Shown here: positions 11,722 through 22,104 of the stretch, piece by piece
How the letters are laid out: each line of letters starts with the position of its first letter
Position numbering within the stretch: the first letter of the stretch is position 1
Source of the DNA: Entoloma clypeatum
Taxonomy: Eukaryota > Basidiomycota > Agaricomycetes > Agaricales > Entolomataceae
NCBI GenBank assembly: GCA_963565915.1
Contig: OY751493.1
Span: forward strand, 3,038,001 to 3,102,000
Direction: 5' to 3'
DNA: 64,000 bases
Notes under the pieces: model-generated
Seen by the model: the letters and a program-made list of their open reading frames with translations, nothing else
Told to the model about the DNA's origin: nothing
Database searches by the model: none
Made by a program: the position numbers and the translations under genes

Positions 11722-12334
11722 TGTGGTGTTGTAGTAGCTTGGACAAAATTTGCTCGTTCTGAATCTCCAACCAATATTCTCAACTTTTTAAATAAAGTCT
11801 ATTCTGAAAAGAATACTCGACCATCCTATGTTTGCATTGACAAAGCTTGCTTGGTGCTTCGAACTGCCATTGCCAATCCCATCTACAATGATTGGTTGGA
11901 TACATCAAGATTGATTGCTGATGTTTATCACTATAAAAATCATCGTACTTCAGATTACTTGTGTTGAAAATGGTGTAATCCAGCACCTTTAAATGGTTCT
12001 GCACCAAATCTTGTGGTAATAGCTCAGGATGATCACAACAATCCTTACTACAAACGTGCATTCAATACACAAGTATGTATCTTTTATATAAAGCTTGTTA
12101 TTTATTAATTTTTGAATCAGGCTTGTGAACAACTCAATGCATGGTTGGGTGGATTCGAATCTATTATGAAGAGAATGACTGGAGAAAACTTTGATTGGTT
12201 TATACATGTTATGCTTTTTTATCACACCCAACAGGTTTTAAAAAGACAAGCTAAAAGAGAGTAGTTTAGTGATACAAATTGTTAAATATATTATTGACTT
12301 GAAGATTTTTTGGTTCAAAATTTCAAAATATGAT

Positions 12335-12605
12335 CAGATTCCAGTCGGATTCCAGTAGGAATGTAGCGGAATTCCTCAGGAATTTCTCTTTTACATCTTG
12401 TAAAAAAAAATTCTCAAATTCCTTAGAATTCCAATGATTCCTATCGGAATTTAGCATTCTGATCGGAATCCGAGCAGAATATAGTGGAATTCCCCTAAGG
12501 AATTTTCTGTTTGAACACTTTCTAAAAATATCTTTGAATTCCTCTGGATTCCGATCAGATTCCTGTGGAATTTCAGATTCCGATCGGAATCCTCTGGAGG
12601 ATGTG
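12335..12605. repeat. Degenerate GGAATTCC / GATTCCGATCGGAATCC repeat tract
   Basis: Immediately after the KDZ-type gene ends comes a tract of many imperfect copies of palindromic words built from GGAATTCC and GATTCCGATCGGAATCC, with spacers of 10-30 bases. It ends at a G-rich purine run (12597-12615). It could be the subterminal repeat region of the KDZ-type element, but the element's terminus is not proven. Confidence 0.55.
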
Positions 12606-12615
12606 GGGGAGTGTA

Positions 12616-13150
12616 AAGTACTGGTTTGTCTTCTGAGTCAGACGAGACTCCAAAGGTTGATCGTCGGGGAGGAATCTTTGCATCTAAAACCGTGGTGGGT
12701 TGATGACGTAGATCAGCTTGACCTTTTGTTACGGCAATAGCCTACAATCGGTACAAGGTCCTAGTCACGTGGGTTCGTACTGTTTCCACACAAGTCCCTC
12801 AGTAGGATGACTTGTTCAAGATCAGCGAGTTCCTCAGAAGGACGACTCGGTTCGGGGTCTGGCAGAGCTAAGTCCTCGCAAGGCACTTAGTTGGAGAGTG
12901 TTTAAAGAATAGACAAGTAAGTGTTGTATGCCTAGGTCAAGCTAAGGACCTCTACTCTAAGGTTACAGGTCTTATATACGTTATCCTATGGCTATAAATA
13001 AGTAGGTGCTGCGCAGGAGCTAAATAGGCCATTGGTTAGTTAGATGTTTCAAGGGGCGGTGGCATATGAGTCAGAGATAAGGCCTCAAGGCCGTGAGTCA
13101 GAGATAACAAGTGAAAATGTATCTAAAAGGGGAATTGTCCGAGTCGATGT
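12616..13150. repeat. Possible LTR remnant, no gene seen
   Basis: The purine run GGAGGATGTGGGGGAG is followed by TGTAAAGTACTGG, which looks like a polypurine tract with an LTR start. About 370 bases on is a TATA-like GGCTATAAATAAG. No second copy and no target duplication exist in the window, so this is only a candidate solo LTR. I see no coding frame here. Confidence 0.25.
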
Positions 13151-13276
13151 GAGTCATAGTGCTGATAGGGGGGACACATGTCCCAGGGTTGTCGGAGTTA
13201 AGTGAAACGGGGTTTGATAAAGATCGAGGGTCGAGGGGTCATGTGAAGGCGCATAGGAAGAGGGTGAAAAAGTGTA

Positions 13277-14045
13277 CCACTGTGTACCACCCACAGACCG
13301 ATGGACAGGCCGAGCGATCGCATCAGGAAACGGAGGCATTCTTACAGAACTTTGTCAACCATCTACAGGATGATTGGGCTGAGTGGATCGCAATCGCAAA
13401 GTTCCAGTACAATGACAAAAAACATCAGGTGACAAAGCACACCCTATTCTACCTCAACTACGGTTTACATTCTTGGAGGGGAGAACTTGTGTTAGAAGAT
13501 ACCAATCTGGCTGCCAACAACTTCTTGAAGAGACTCAAACAGGCATGAGAAGAAGCCAATGCAGCACTGAAACAAGCACAGAATCAGATGAAGAAGACAG
13601 TTGACACACGACAAAGTCCATCTCAGGACTACCGCATTGGAGATAAGGTGTGGCTAGAAGGGACTAACATCAGGACCAATCGCCCCTCAAAGAAACTTGA
13701 TGCACTCCGATATGGACCATTCAAAGTCCTAGAGAAGAAAGGAGCTAGCGCGTACCTTCTTGATCTTCCAAAGACTTGGAAGATGATTCACCCTGTGTTC
13801 AATGAGACCCTGTTGTCACCATACAAAACTCTGAAGTATGCCATCCAGAAAAAGAAATGAGCCCCTGATCCAATCATCGTCAAAGGATGAGAAGAGTACC
13901 ATGTGTCTACAATCCTAGACTCTCGAAAGTTCCATGGAAAGATCCAGTACCTTGTCCAGTGGGAAGGATATGGCCCACATGGGAACCTCGAGCTAATGTT
14001 CAGAATGCTCAAGATTTGATCTGTGATTTCCATTGGCAGAACCCA
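13277..14045 (+). pseudogene. pol: Truncated chromovirus pol (integrase end plus chromodomain), family of chromovirus 3
   Basis: The frame starts abruptly inside the integrase (VYHPQTDGQAERSHQ) and runs through DDWAEWIAIAKFQYND, KVWLEGTNIRT and a damaged chromodomain ([23 protein letters not shown]). It is closely similar to pol of the 56508-63044 element, in the opposite orientation. TGA codons stand after LKQA (13546-13548), after IQKKK (13858-13860) and after IVKG. The first is shared with the other copy. A deletion near 13975 shifts the frame in the chromodomain. Everything 5' of the integrase core is missing. Confidence 0.9.
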
Positions 14046-14192
14046 TCACACCCACATTAAAAGGCAACTTTCGAAATCCATGACAGTATCAACCTCATCA
14101 GTCAACCACACACCGAGTTCCCCGCTCTAGTCCCTTCCCTGCCCAATATAGCTTCCCTGTTCTTCTTCTATCTCTCAACCATCCTTGCTGCT

Positions 14193-14558
14193 ATGCCTAA
14201 CACCACCACTACCTCCACCGCCGACATCAACCCCGCCATTGCCGCCCTTATGAACAAAGCACTCTCCATGAGAGACCAAATCCACGCCCTCAAAACTTCC
14301 CTTGCCAACCTCCTTCATTGACAGATGCATATCTGGCTTCACTCATTGTCCAACCTCCCTGTTGCTCCAAACCCCGAGGAGAAACAAATTCTCAGAAATT
14401 ACACCAGCACCCTCGTCATCAAAAATTGATGTATTTGGCTGGCTATCAAAGGCCTCGAACTTGCCATTGCCATCAACAAAGAGCTGACATATGATTGGAG
14501 CCTCAAGGAGAGTCCGAACTGGTCCGATCCCAACAACAATGAGGGATGGGGACAATGA
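14193..14558 (+). pseudogene. Third ORF of the chromovirus 3 family (decayed copy)
   Basis: Between pol and the 3' LTR a frame from ATG 14193 aligns along its length with the intact ORF at 56915-57322: ALSMRDQIHAL, LHxQMHIWLHSLS, NYTSTL, and the C-terminal PNWSDPNNNEGWG. Two TGA codons stand at positions where the other copy has Arg. The predicted product is a roughly 120-residue helical protein with no recognised domain. Its conservation between two divergent copies argues that it is a real gene of this family. Confidence 0.65.
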
Positions 14559-14592
14559 CTCTGTGAGGACACAGAGTTTGAAGGGGGGAACA

Positions 14593-14950
14593 TGTTATGG
14601 ACTCTATGGTATGCAGACCACATCATCTCTTTTACTTATCATTCCGACTCAGCGCCCTCTTACGAATACACTATGTCTAATACCTACTTTCACTCTCTTA
14701 GATTCCCAGTATAACTCAGTCCACAGTAGCCTTACTCAGCTCCGCAGTAGTATTACTCAGTCCGCAGTCGTCTTACTCATGCGCACTGCCTTCCACAGTT
14801 ACTGACTCATTCGCTACCGCTCATAGTCAGTACTATATAAACCTCATGTACCATAGCTACATTCCTTAGATTTAGCAATCACATTGCTCTTCGCCTTTCC
14901 ACTTCCTGCATACTCTTCCCGAACCTTGGAACGGTTTGTTAAGCATAACA
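14593..14950 (+). repeat. 3' LTR of the truncated chromovirus
   Basis: The purine tract GAAGGGGGGAACA (14580-14592) is followed by TGTTATGGACTC, and the LTR ends GTTAAGCATAACA at 14950. The last 130 bases match the LTRs of the 56508-63044 element read in reverse, including TATATAAACCTCATGTACCATAG, a probable promoter core. No matching 5' LTR is present in this window. Confidence 0.85.
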
Positions 14951-16062
14951 CCTAGTGTGTATATACTCATACAATGGTGGGGGGTGAAGTCCGAGGCATA
15001 GGAGGGCAGGGGGAGGTGGAGGGAAGGTGTGAGGATGAGGGGAGGTGGCGGGGAGGGGCGTGAGAGTCCGCCCAGACATCGTTCAGTGTGGCGCAGAGGC
15101 TGTGAGAGACGGTGGGAACGGGTCCTAGGCATCGTTGATGGGGATTGATTGATTGGCAGGGTTTCTCCGAGGTGATGTGTTGACAAGTCACTCACAGGGG
15201 AGGCTGATGCCAAACAAACATCAGATGATGTGAGGGACTTGGTGAGGTTGGCCAGAGCTGGAGCGATAGTTTCCGCTGGTGTCAAGGATAAGAGCAAACA
15301 AGCCTAATATAACTGGTTGAGGCACCAGATCAACCAGTATCATAAGACTAGGTTTGTGGGAAGATCAGGTGATTTTGAGGGGCATGTGACATGTGACTGA
15401 CGAATTGAACGAAATGGTACAGTATTTCCCAGCTACATCAAGCACGAGCATGCCATAACCACAACAAGTACACTCGCCAAGCTGAAGGAGAAGAGGGCAC
15501 TGCTGAGGCAACGACAATTGGTGACATGATTAATTTAGCTGTAGTATTACGACCAGATTGCGTCATGGTGTTTTTTCTGATATTTTTCTCAATTTTTCTG
15601 ATTTTTGGCGCTGTAATAAATAGTATGATATATCAAATGGGTATTTAACAATCATCAAACAAGTCAGAATTGAGTGATAATAAAATTCAATGACATTCTG
15701 TTGTTCGGCGATTTACTCACCACATTTTGGTATGGAAGGATCAGGTCTGTCATTCTGCTGTCTGCTGATCTATTTTTGTAAATCCGACAATTACTGGAAA
15801 GCACCTGGTCATCTTGTGTCTGACTGGTAGGATTTCAAAAACCCTACCGTTGCTTATAAAGGCTGGTACAATTTAATTATGATATTTTGTCTCTGTCACG
15901 ATTTTTGCATTTTCTGAGCACGAGCCGCAGGCGTTGCCATACAAATGTTGGTGCCAGTGAACCGCTAAAGCGCTAATCTCCGACCACATATCAACTCCGC
16001 CGAGGCAATTTCGTGATGATCTTCCTTGAAACTTTCGATCGTAGCCCTTACTACTACTTCTC
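14951..16062. other. Intergenic stretch with one dispersed hairpin repeat
   Basis: No supported gene. 14990-15070 is a G-rich, A-poor stretch. 15308-15373 is copy 1 of a short repeat whose second copy is at 28308-28375. 15540-15900 is AT-rich and probably holds the upstream region of the S-formylglutathione hydrolase gene. Confidence 0.6.
15308..15373. repeat. Dispersed hairpin repeat, copy 1
   Basis: The stem ACTGGTTGA / TCAACCAGT (15312-15320 and 15330-15338) encloses a 9-base loop GGCACCAGA and is followed by a conserved TTGTGGGAA..TCAGGTG. The second copy (28308-28375) keeps the loop start and the tail but has different, compensating stem bases. Confidence 0.55.
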
Positions 16063-17271
16063 ATGTCAACCCCTTCTCTGGAAAAACTGTCCTCAAACAA
16101 GGCCTTTGGAGGGGAACTGATCAAATACAAATTCAAGGTGGGAAAGTGCCCACAAGTTGACCCTGTCGATTTCGCTACTCACGATTCCACGCAAGTCTGA
16201 TGCTTTGGGTGGCCTCGATACCAACTTCAATATTTATCTACCTCCGAACGCCACTCGCGCAAAAGTGCCCGTTTTATGGTATCTTTCCGGAATAACCTGC
16301 ACAGAGGACAATGGGTGCGTCAACTTGAAGATCTCCACTAGGTCGCCAAATTTCCTATCATCCAAGATGGTTCTAGGACCCAAAAAGGTGGTTTTCTGAG
16401 TGTCGCCTCGACGCAAGGGATTGCTCTTCTCTTTCCGGATACTTCCCCGCGCGGAGCTGGCATTGAAGGAGAAGATGTCCAATGGGATTTTGGTGTTGCT
16501 GCCGGATTCTATCTTGACGCCACAAATCCAAAATACGCGAAGCACTATAACATGCGCACTTTGATCATCGCGGAATTTCCTCGAGTGCTTGAAGCTGCTG
16601 GACTTCCAATTGTGAGAACTCTGGGTATTTCTAATGATAAGCTGAAGAGCGTGGTTTTGTGAAAGGACTTCAAGCGTCAGTCGATCTTTGGGCACAGTAT
16701 GGGTGGGCATGGAGCTCTCACTCTGTACCTTTCATCGAAGACTAAACGATATCGATCGGCATCTGCATTCGCTCCCATTGCGAACCCAACGAAATGCCTA
16801 GTAGGTCAAAAGGCATTTCTGGGGTACCTCCAAGGAGGTGTAGAAGAGGCCAGGGATCAGTATGATGCTACTGAAATGATCGCGAAATCCAAAGACCCTG
16901 TTCACATATTGATCGATTATGTGTATCTTTTTTCTGCCCGCGGAGGATCAAACAGCTAACATGTCAAAAAAGGGTACGGCAGATGGTTTCTACAAAGAAG
17001 GACAACTTCTCCCAGAGAACTTTCTCAAAGCCGCTCGTGAATCTGGATACGATGAATTCCAAGTCAGAGTCCGAAGTCAAGAGGGATATGACCATAGCTA
17101 CTATTTCGTGAGTCCAGATTAGTATTCTACAGGTTGCATGAAATCCAACCATCTCAGGTCTCGACATTCGCGTCAGATCATATTCACTGTGAGCCCACTA
17201 TCCTACGCCCAATTACATAGAACATTGATCAACCGATTCACCTAGTTCATGCTAATTTCCTGAAGGCCTAG
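16063..17271 (+). CDS. S-formylglutathione hydrolase (esterase D family)
   Basis: The enzyme hydrolyses S-formylglutathione to formate and glutathione, the last step of glutathione-dependent formaldehyde detoxification in the cytosol. The start ATG at 16063 gives MSTPSLEKLSSNKAFGG, the conserved N-terminus. Seven exons by hand: 16063-16137, 16196-16314, 16377-16611, 16666-16920, 16973-17107, 17158-17188, 17246-17271, with introns of 50-62 nt, giving 291 residues, close to the family's usual 280-290. The nucleophile Ser sits in GHSMGGHGAL. FPDTSPRG, DFGVAAGFY and the catalytic-His region GYDHSYYFVSTFASDHIHFH are present. It is convergent with the kinase gene, with 103 bp between the stops. It appears intact. 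Confidence 0.95.
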
Positions 17272-17374
17272 AAACCCTTATTTCTTATTATCTTTCGCAA
17301 ACGGAATACTGTATTGAATACTTCTCAAACAAAGGAAATACAGAAATGACACAACAGCAGTACAAGGGTTGGCA

Positions 17375-19539
17375 TTACGCAGTCTCCAGTCCATCGGTGA
17401 TTCGAGCGTTATACAGGCATTCTAGCTGGGCCAACTCACAGGCAAACCATCTGTTCTGAAGGGCTGAACGCGCCGTGGCACGTAAATGATACTTCTGCAC
17501 AAGAAGACATTCGACTAGTGATCTCGCTAGCTCTCGGCCATTAGCTAATAGAACTTGGTAATCAAATCAGTCTCGCACGGACCGTCCGATAATTCTGTCC
17601 AAGGGCATGGTCGAAAGTCTACCCGACCATCGATGATTCGGGCCTTGAGTCTCGTCTCTGTGTGGATGTAGGTCTGTGAGATCTCTGAACTCTGAGCCCT
17701 GCGCGATTCTCGGATGTGAGTAAACCAATCTGAACGCGAATCTAATCCTCCGCCAACGTCGAAGGGATGAGAACCACTTGGAACAGTAAGCCGTAGCCTT
17801 TCATCTACGAATCAAGAAAGCAGTTTACGCACGAAAGCATAATAAAAAGGATAACCCCCGCACTCCAGCAATCTGCTGGCATACTGGATGGGATTATTTT
17901 TCGTCGACGGGGATTGAAGCAGAACGATGTTACCCAACATATCCCAAATTCTTGTGATCCAAAGCGAGTATACCCTCTGGCGGCAGATAGGATACAGTTC
18001 CACAGACGTTAAACGTTTCCTGGTAAGCGTTGGGTCGCGCCAGACCAAAGTCGGCGATTTGAATGCGGGGATATGGACCCGGAGAGTATAGTAGGATATT
18101 TTCCGGCTTGAAGAGATAGGGTAAATAATTAAGATTATATGAGATATAGATGTTGAACTTTTGCCTTTAGGTCTTGCCGTTGAGGAAAACGTTGTGAATT
18201 TGTCCTTTTGAGAATTTTCGAGTGTACTACGTACCCCGATGTGATATCATGTTATTATGAAGGTAATTCAGGCCTTTCAACAGCTGGAACATGACATATT
18301 TTGCCTCCGCCTCGCATAAACAATTATCCATGGAGGGATGACTTGTGATGTAGGTAAAGAGGTCTCCGCCAGTGCAGAGATGAAGGAAGATGTGTCTGGT
18401 TATAGATCAGACGTGGATACAGAGTTGGAAGCGGCCGCCACTAACATGAAATTTTTATCTTCCTCTGTATCGTATATTTGATTGATATTCGGCTAACGAG
18501 AGAGCATTAGCATGTGGATCCTCAGAGATTTTACAGATCACTGACATGCTGAATGGTCATCAGAATTTTGACTTCCTTCATAACCTGCTCGACTTCATGT
18601 TCTCGTTTGGTTCTGATGCTTTTACAGGCAACTTGACGGTGTTTCGCGGGATCGAGAGCGAGGTGAACCGTGGCGAATGATCCACTTCCGAGGCAGTGTG
18701 GGGTCACAATATATTTACCAATATGCTATGTTGCGCTAGTGTCTCCTATCCACAGATGTCAATAGAACACAGGATTTACCTTGCTAGCAGGTTGCGAAGG
18801 ATCAAATATAGTCATTTTGTTGCGCGGTTCTGTCCAGATGTGCCGACAGGTGAAAGCTTCGCAGTGCATTGAAACACTCAAAGAACGAGGTGCCTCCTGG
18901 TTGAAGAGTGACTAACCGAGTGAATTAGGAATCCTCAAAATGTCCCCATCCATTAGTATAACATGTGTTTTCCGTATGTTTTGTCCGTTGAGATAGAGAC
19001 CATTCCTCGATACATCCTAGACGGGAGTCATGACTATTCCTGTAGAATTCAATATGGCATACTTGACAGGAGACAATTACACCGCCGTTTGGGGAACGAA
19101 CTCTGCGATGATGGAACCAGACATATCATCTATCACCTCGGCGAGGTAATTGTGACAAGAACGCACGCATATAATTTACAATGGACGCTGGACACAGATT
19201 TGTCCGTGATGACATATGAACTATGTTGTCTGAGGTTAGCACTTCTGCCAAAAGAGGGGTACAGATTCCTACCAGCGAAGAGGATCTCTTCCGATTGTCA
19301 CGGGCTTCGCCAGACTCAACAGGATAGCTACAGCAGGTATGTTTTACCTTGAGAAATAACTGCTAGTTCAATTTTAGAGAACTACCTTCCTTTCGGTTGT
19401 CGCGTATTGTAACAAGCTTCGCACAGACGCCAGGGAAGTTGAGATGAGGCGATGCTTCTGAATGCGACGACGGAGACTGCCTGTGTGGCTTTGAAGCATC
19501 AAGGACTCGATTGATACGAAGGTTAGTGGGGAGCACCAT
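17375..19539 (-). CDS. FHA-domain serine/threonine kinase, Chk2/Rad53-like
   Basis: The likely start is ATG 19539. An N-terminal FHA domain (VTIGRDP, SSVHCKLYA, SRNGLYLNG, MDGDILRIPNSL) is followed by a kinase domain: GSGSFATVHLA, the VACKS Lys, CTGGDLF, HRDLKPENIL, ADFGLA, YLPPEGI, DCWSAGVILF. FHA plus CAMK-type kinase is the Chk2/Rad53 arrangement, which signals DNA damage in the nucleus. There are at least nine short introns. The D-L-K of the HRDLK motif lies in an 8-nt micro-exon (18165-18172) between a 62-nt intron and a GC-AG intron (18107-18164). The C-terminus reads LANGREL...RATARSALQNRWF to TAA at 17375, but a -1 (or +2) frameshift near 17547-17556 separates it from ...CETDLITKF. 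This is either a real lesion, a sequencing error or an unseen intron. Confidence 0.85.
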
Positions 19540-19685
19540 TGAGGATGCGTATCTCGCGGAACAAATGTACGGTTGAGAAACAAGCTTGCAAGAATATGCA
19601 TCGCGTGACGTAACCTAATGAGCTCCTGGCTCCGCCGTAATAATTTCATGGGCGAATACATATGGTATACGTACAACCATTGGTC

Positions 19686-22022
19686 TTAATCATACCCCTT
19701 CCCACTGCGTTGTTTTTGCCGTTTCATTTTTTTATGACATTTAGTTCCTTCTTGGATCATCGGACTGGCCATAAATCTTCTTTCGAGGAGCGTCCCATCA
19801 TCTGCAACAATGTTTTGGTGTGGGTAGGTAGTTCCCCGAGAAAATGCCTCTCCGTGCCGAATAGACCCCTGTATAAATGGTCGTGGAGACACCGACGTGT
19901 TGTTCCCAAAGAAAGCTTGATCAACCGCTCGGGACTTTGATCCTATCGGGCGACCTTTTCCTGGAAATGGCTCCATTACATTCGAAGGAACAAATGTATC
20001 TGCGCGATTAGTGACGCGAGTTACAGGTGCTCGCTTCTTTCCAGCAACCCGACGAAGACATATGTCATGGGTCTGCTGATTGAATGAAACCTCCGAGATT
20101 CCCGGAGGTGGGTGGCAGAAAAGGAGCTTGCCATTGACATAGTCTTTCAGCACATATCTCGCGGAGCGAGCCTCATCGGGATTCCCCTGACCTGAGCGCA
20201 TATAGCCTCTGGCAACTTTGCCGCCATTGATCAATGGAGAAAATCCCTCGAAGATTTGCCACCTACTTGCATGTGCAATGAGAAAGTTTTCCGCAGTAAC
20301 CATTCCTGTTCCACCCTCTTCGACCCCAGCCACCCTTATGGAAACCCCATACGTAGCTTCAAGTACCTCTCGCTGTATCCTTTTGACCACTAATGAAACT
20401 GGGCCCGTGTATTCCCTAAGCTGATCGATGGGCAGAACTCCGTCGCAGACCAGATCCGCCTTCGTTGTCGCAAATTGAGGGAAGACAAGCCCGGGACAAT
20501 CGCAGAGGACGACAGAATCAGAAATGTAAATGGTTTGAAAGTGCTTCGTCTTCCCGGGCGTAGAAGATACGCTGACTTTCTTTTCACCAAGCAGCGCATT
20601 GATCGTACTGGATTTCCCTACATTAGGATATCCTACGAGGCCGACAACGAGTTTTGATGGAGCAGACTCCGATGTGTAGGTGACTTCTTGATGAGAAAGG
20701 TTGTTAACGCAGCCTCACCCAAGATCGGGAGCTAGCATTACCAGAGAGATCGGGTGCCATGTTCAAAAACCAATCTTCCAAATCTAAGGCTGAAAAAATT
20801 CTTGTCCTGCCATCATCTTGAACATCTGATATATCCTCTTCCGCAGAGAAATAACCTCCGGGCAGCGAGTCCGAGGAACAGTTGGATGTGATCTCGTGTC
20901 TTTCATCTTCGGGTTGGACATGTTCATCGCAGTGTTCTTCTGGGAAGGTAACTTGAGCGTCAATTGCCTTTTCCGTAGCTGCACTATCTCCCTTGGCCTG
21001 TTGTAAGGCGGCTGCATTGGCGGCTGAGAAAAAAGCATAAATAATTCCTTCTGAGTCAAAATAATCAGCCCAAAGTGATCTTTGGGTAAGAAAACTGTAA
21101 TGAGTATAACAAACTATAAAATGTCCAGACATACCGCTGCGTTGCTGTGAGAAGGTCGGCCTTGTTTATTAGTAAAAGGTTCTTTCTTTTGCCCTTTCCT
21201 GTACCAGCTTCGCCTTCTATATTCTCAACATCATGGACATAAGCTTCTAGGTCTTCACAGCGAAACCTTAAAGGATTTCTCGCGTCAACGATCTGGACTA
21301 CGAGGTGGGAGCGTTCCAAAACACGCCATAGTTGACGCCAAACTTCAAGATTTCGCTCAAACGGAGTTAACACAAGGTTCTCTCCTTCTTGAAGCCTAGA
21401 TAAGACCATGAGATAGGACCTGCGAGGGATCATATGAACACACTGTGCGAGTCCTCGGCGCCAGTCCAAAAAAGCTGCTCTCTCATGCTTGTCGAGTTCG
21501 GCCGTTGTCATCGCCTTGTTCCATGAAGGTCTCCTTGGTACTCGCAATCTTTTTCTGTGCTCGTTATGTTTTTTTAGGGTCCGTTCCTCCTCTTGCTCAC
21601 TAAGCAGATAGGGATTCTGAGAAGTGCTTGTGCCTTGCTGAATGATCTTTACATTCCGTCGATCTTCGAGAGATGAATCGGTCGTGGATAAAGAGCGAAG
21701 AGAATGGGAGCTGACCCGCCGTAAACTCTGTCCCGGCTAATTGAGCAGTATTGAGAAATTCATCAAGATCCTTCTCTTGGGTGACAGATTTCAGGCGATT
21801 GGATGCATCCAGATCTGAGATGTACTGAACTAATTATTAGCTGTGAAAGAGTAGACATTGTTTGTGTCATACTAGGCCGGATTCCTGCTGTCTGTGGGCA
21901 TCCTTGACCTTCCTATTGATGATCGCACGACCAAGACCACTCGGGTTATGATCCTTTGGTTTTGGAGCCTCGCGATGGACCTGTGAGCCTGGACACTTCG
22001 AAGCGAGAGGTTGACTCACCAT
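19686..22022 (-). CDS. LSG1: Large-subunit GTPase LSG1 (60S ribosome export factor release)
   Basis: LSG1 releases the export adaptor Nmd3 from cytoplasmic pre-60S ribosomes. The circularly permuted GTPase order is visible: DARNPLRF and G4 NKAD come first (exon ending near 21134), then an acidic insert, then G1 GYPNVGKSS and G3 DCPG (about 20450-20640), and a basic tail (KKMKRQKQR). N-terminal PKPKDHNPSGLGRAIINRK is the family hallmark. ATG 22022 is either followed by a 43-nt intron (GTGAGT...CACAG) or read through in frame. Other introns follow ESGL and TEFTA and TATQR. The gene shares an 82-bp divergent upstream region with the LYR-protein gene. Its 3' end lies 146 bp from the kinase start. 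Confidence 0.92.
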
Positions 22023-22104
22023 GAGCTGGCCTACTTACCAGGTCTCCTCAGGAATTCCCTGATGCTGTAAAGATAGACTCGACATCATCACATGACAACA
22101 CTCG
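22023..22104. promoter_or_regulatory. 82-bp divergent intergenic region (LSG1 / Cup1-like)
   Basis: The two start codons point away from each other and are 82 bases apart, so both promoters and both 5' leaders must fit here or overlap the genes. No TATA box is obvious. A ribosome-biogenesis gene and a mitochondrial-type LYR gene share it. Confidence 0.6.

Larger units (their letters stand above)
3150..12262 (+). pseudogene. KDZ-transposon-associated CxC5/CxC6 cysteine-cluster protein, interrupted by insertions
   Basis: Pieces at about 3150-3505, 4100-4468, 10561-11600 and 11722-12262 join into one protein. The visible signature is that of the CxC5 and CxC6 clusters known from KDZ (Kyakuja-Dileera-Zisupton) elements of Agaricomycetes: VCLTTSC then GKCFKC (CxC5), STAAYMEFWNNSFG, then MDGIVMGVQHC, AIFCHDH, CCIKNC, ACAEH (CxC6), and a tail with YLCxKWCNPAPLNG and EQLNAWLGGFESIMKRMT. 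The last intron is 12073-12120, just before the exon starting GCTTGTGAA. Damage includes a solo LTR, a complete chromovirus placed between the two CxC5 cysteine pairs, a MITE, a frameshift near 11400-11430, a TAA near 4241 and a TGA near 11965 at an expected Arg. The 5' start is not identifiable. Known of the family: such proteins accompany KDZ transposases, and their role is unproven. Confidence 0.8.

Noticed and set aside
14872..15297. Pro/Ser-rich minus-strand frames downstream of the trunc. chromovirus LTR
   Set aside because: They come from a G-rich stretch with no homology signals, no intron pattern and overlap the LTR end.
18963..19352. A 129-codon plus-strand frame
   Set aside because: It lies opposite the exons and introns of the FHA domain of the kinase, which is supported by motifs.
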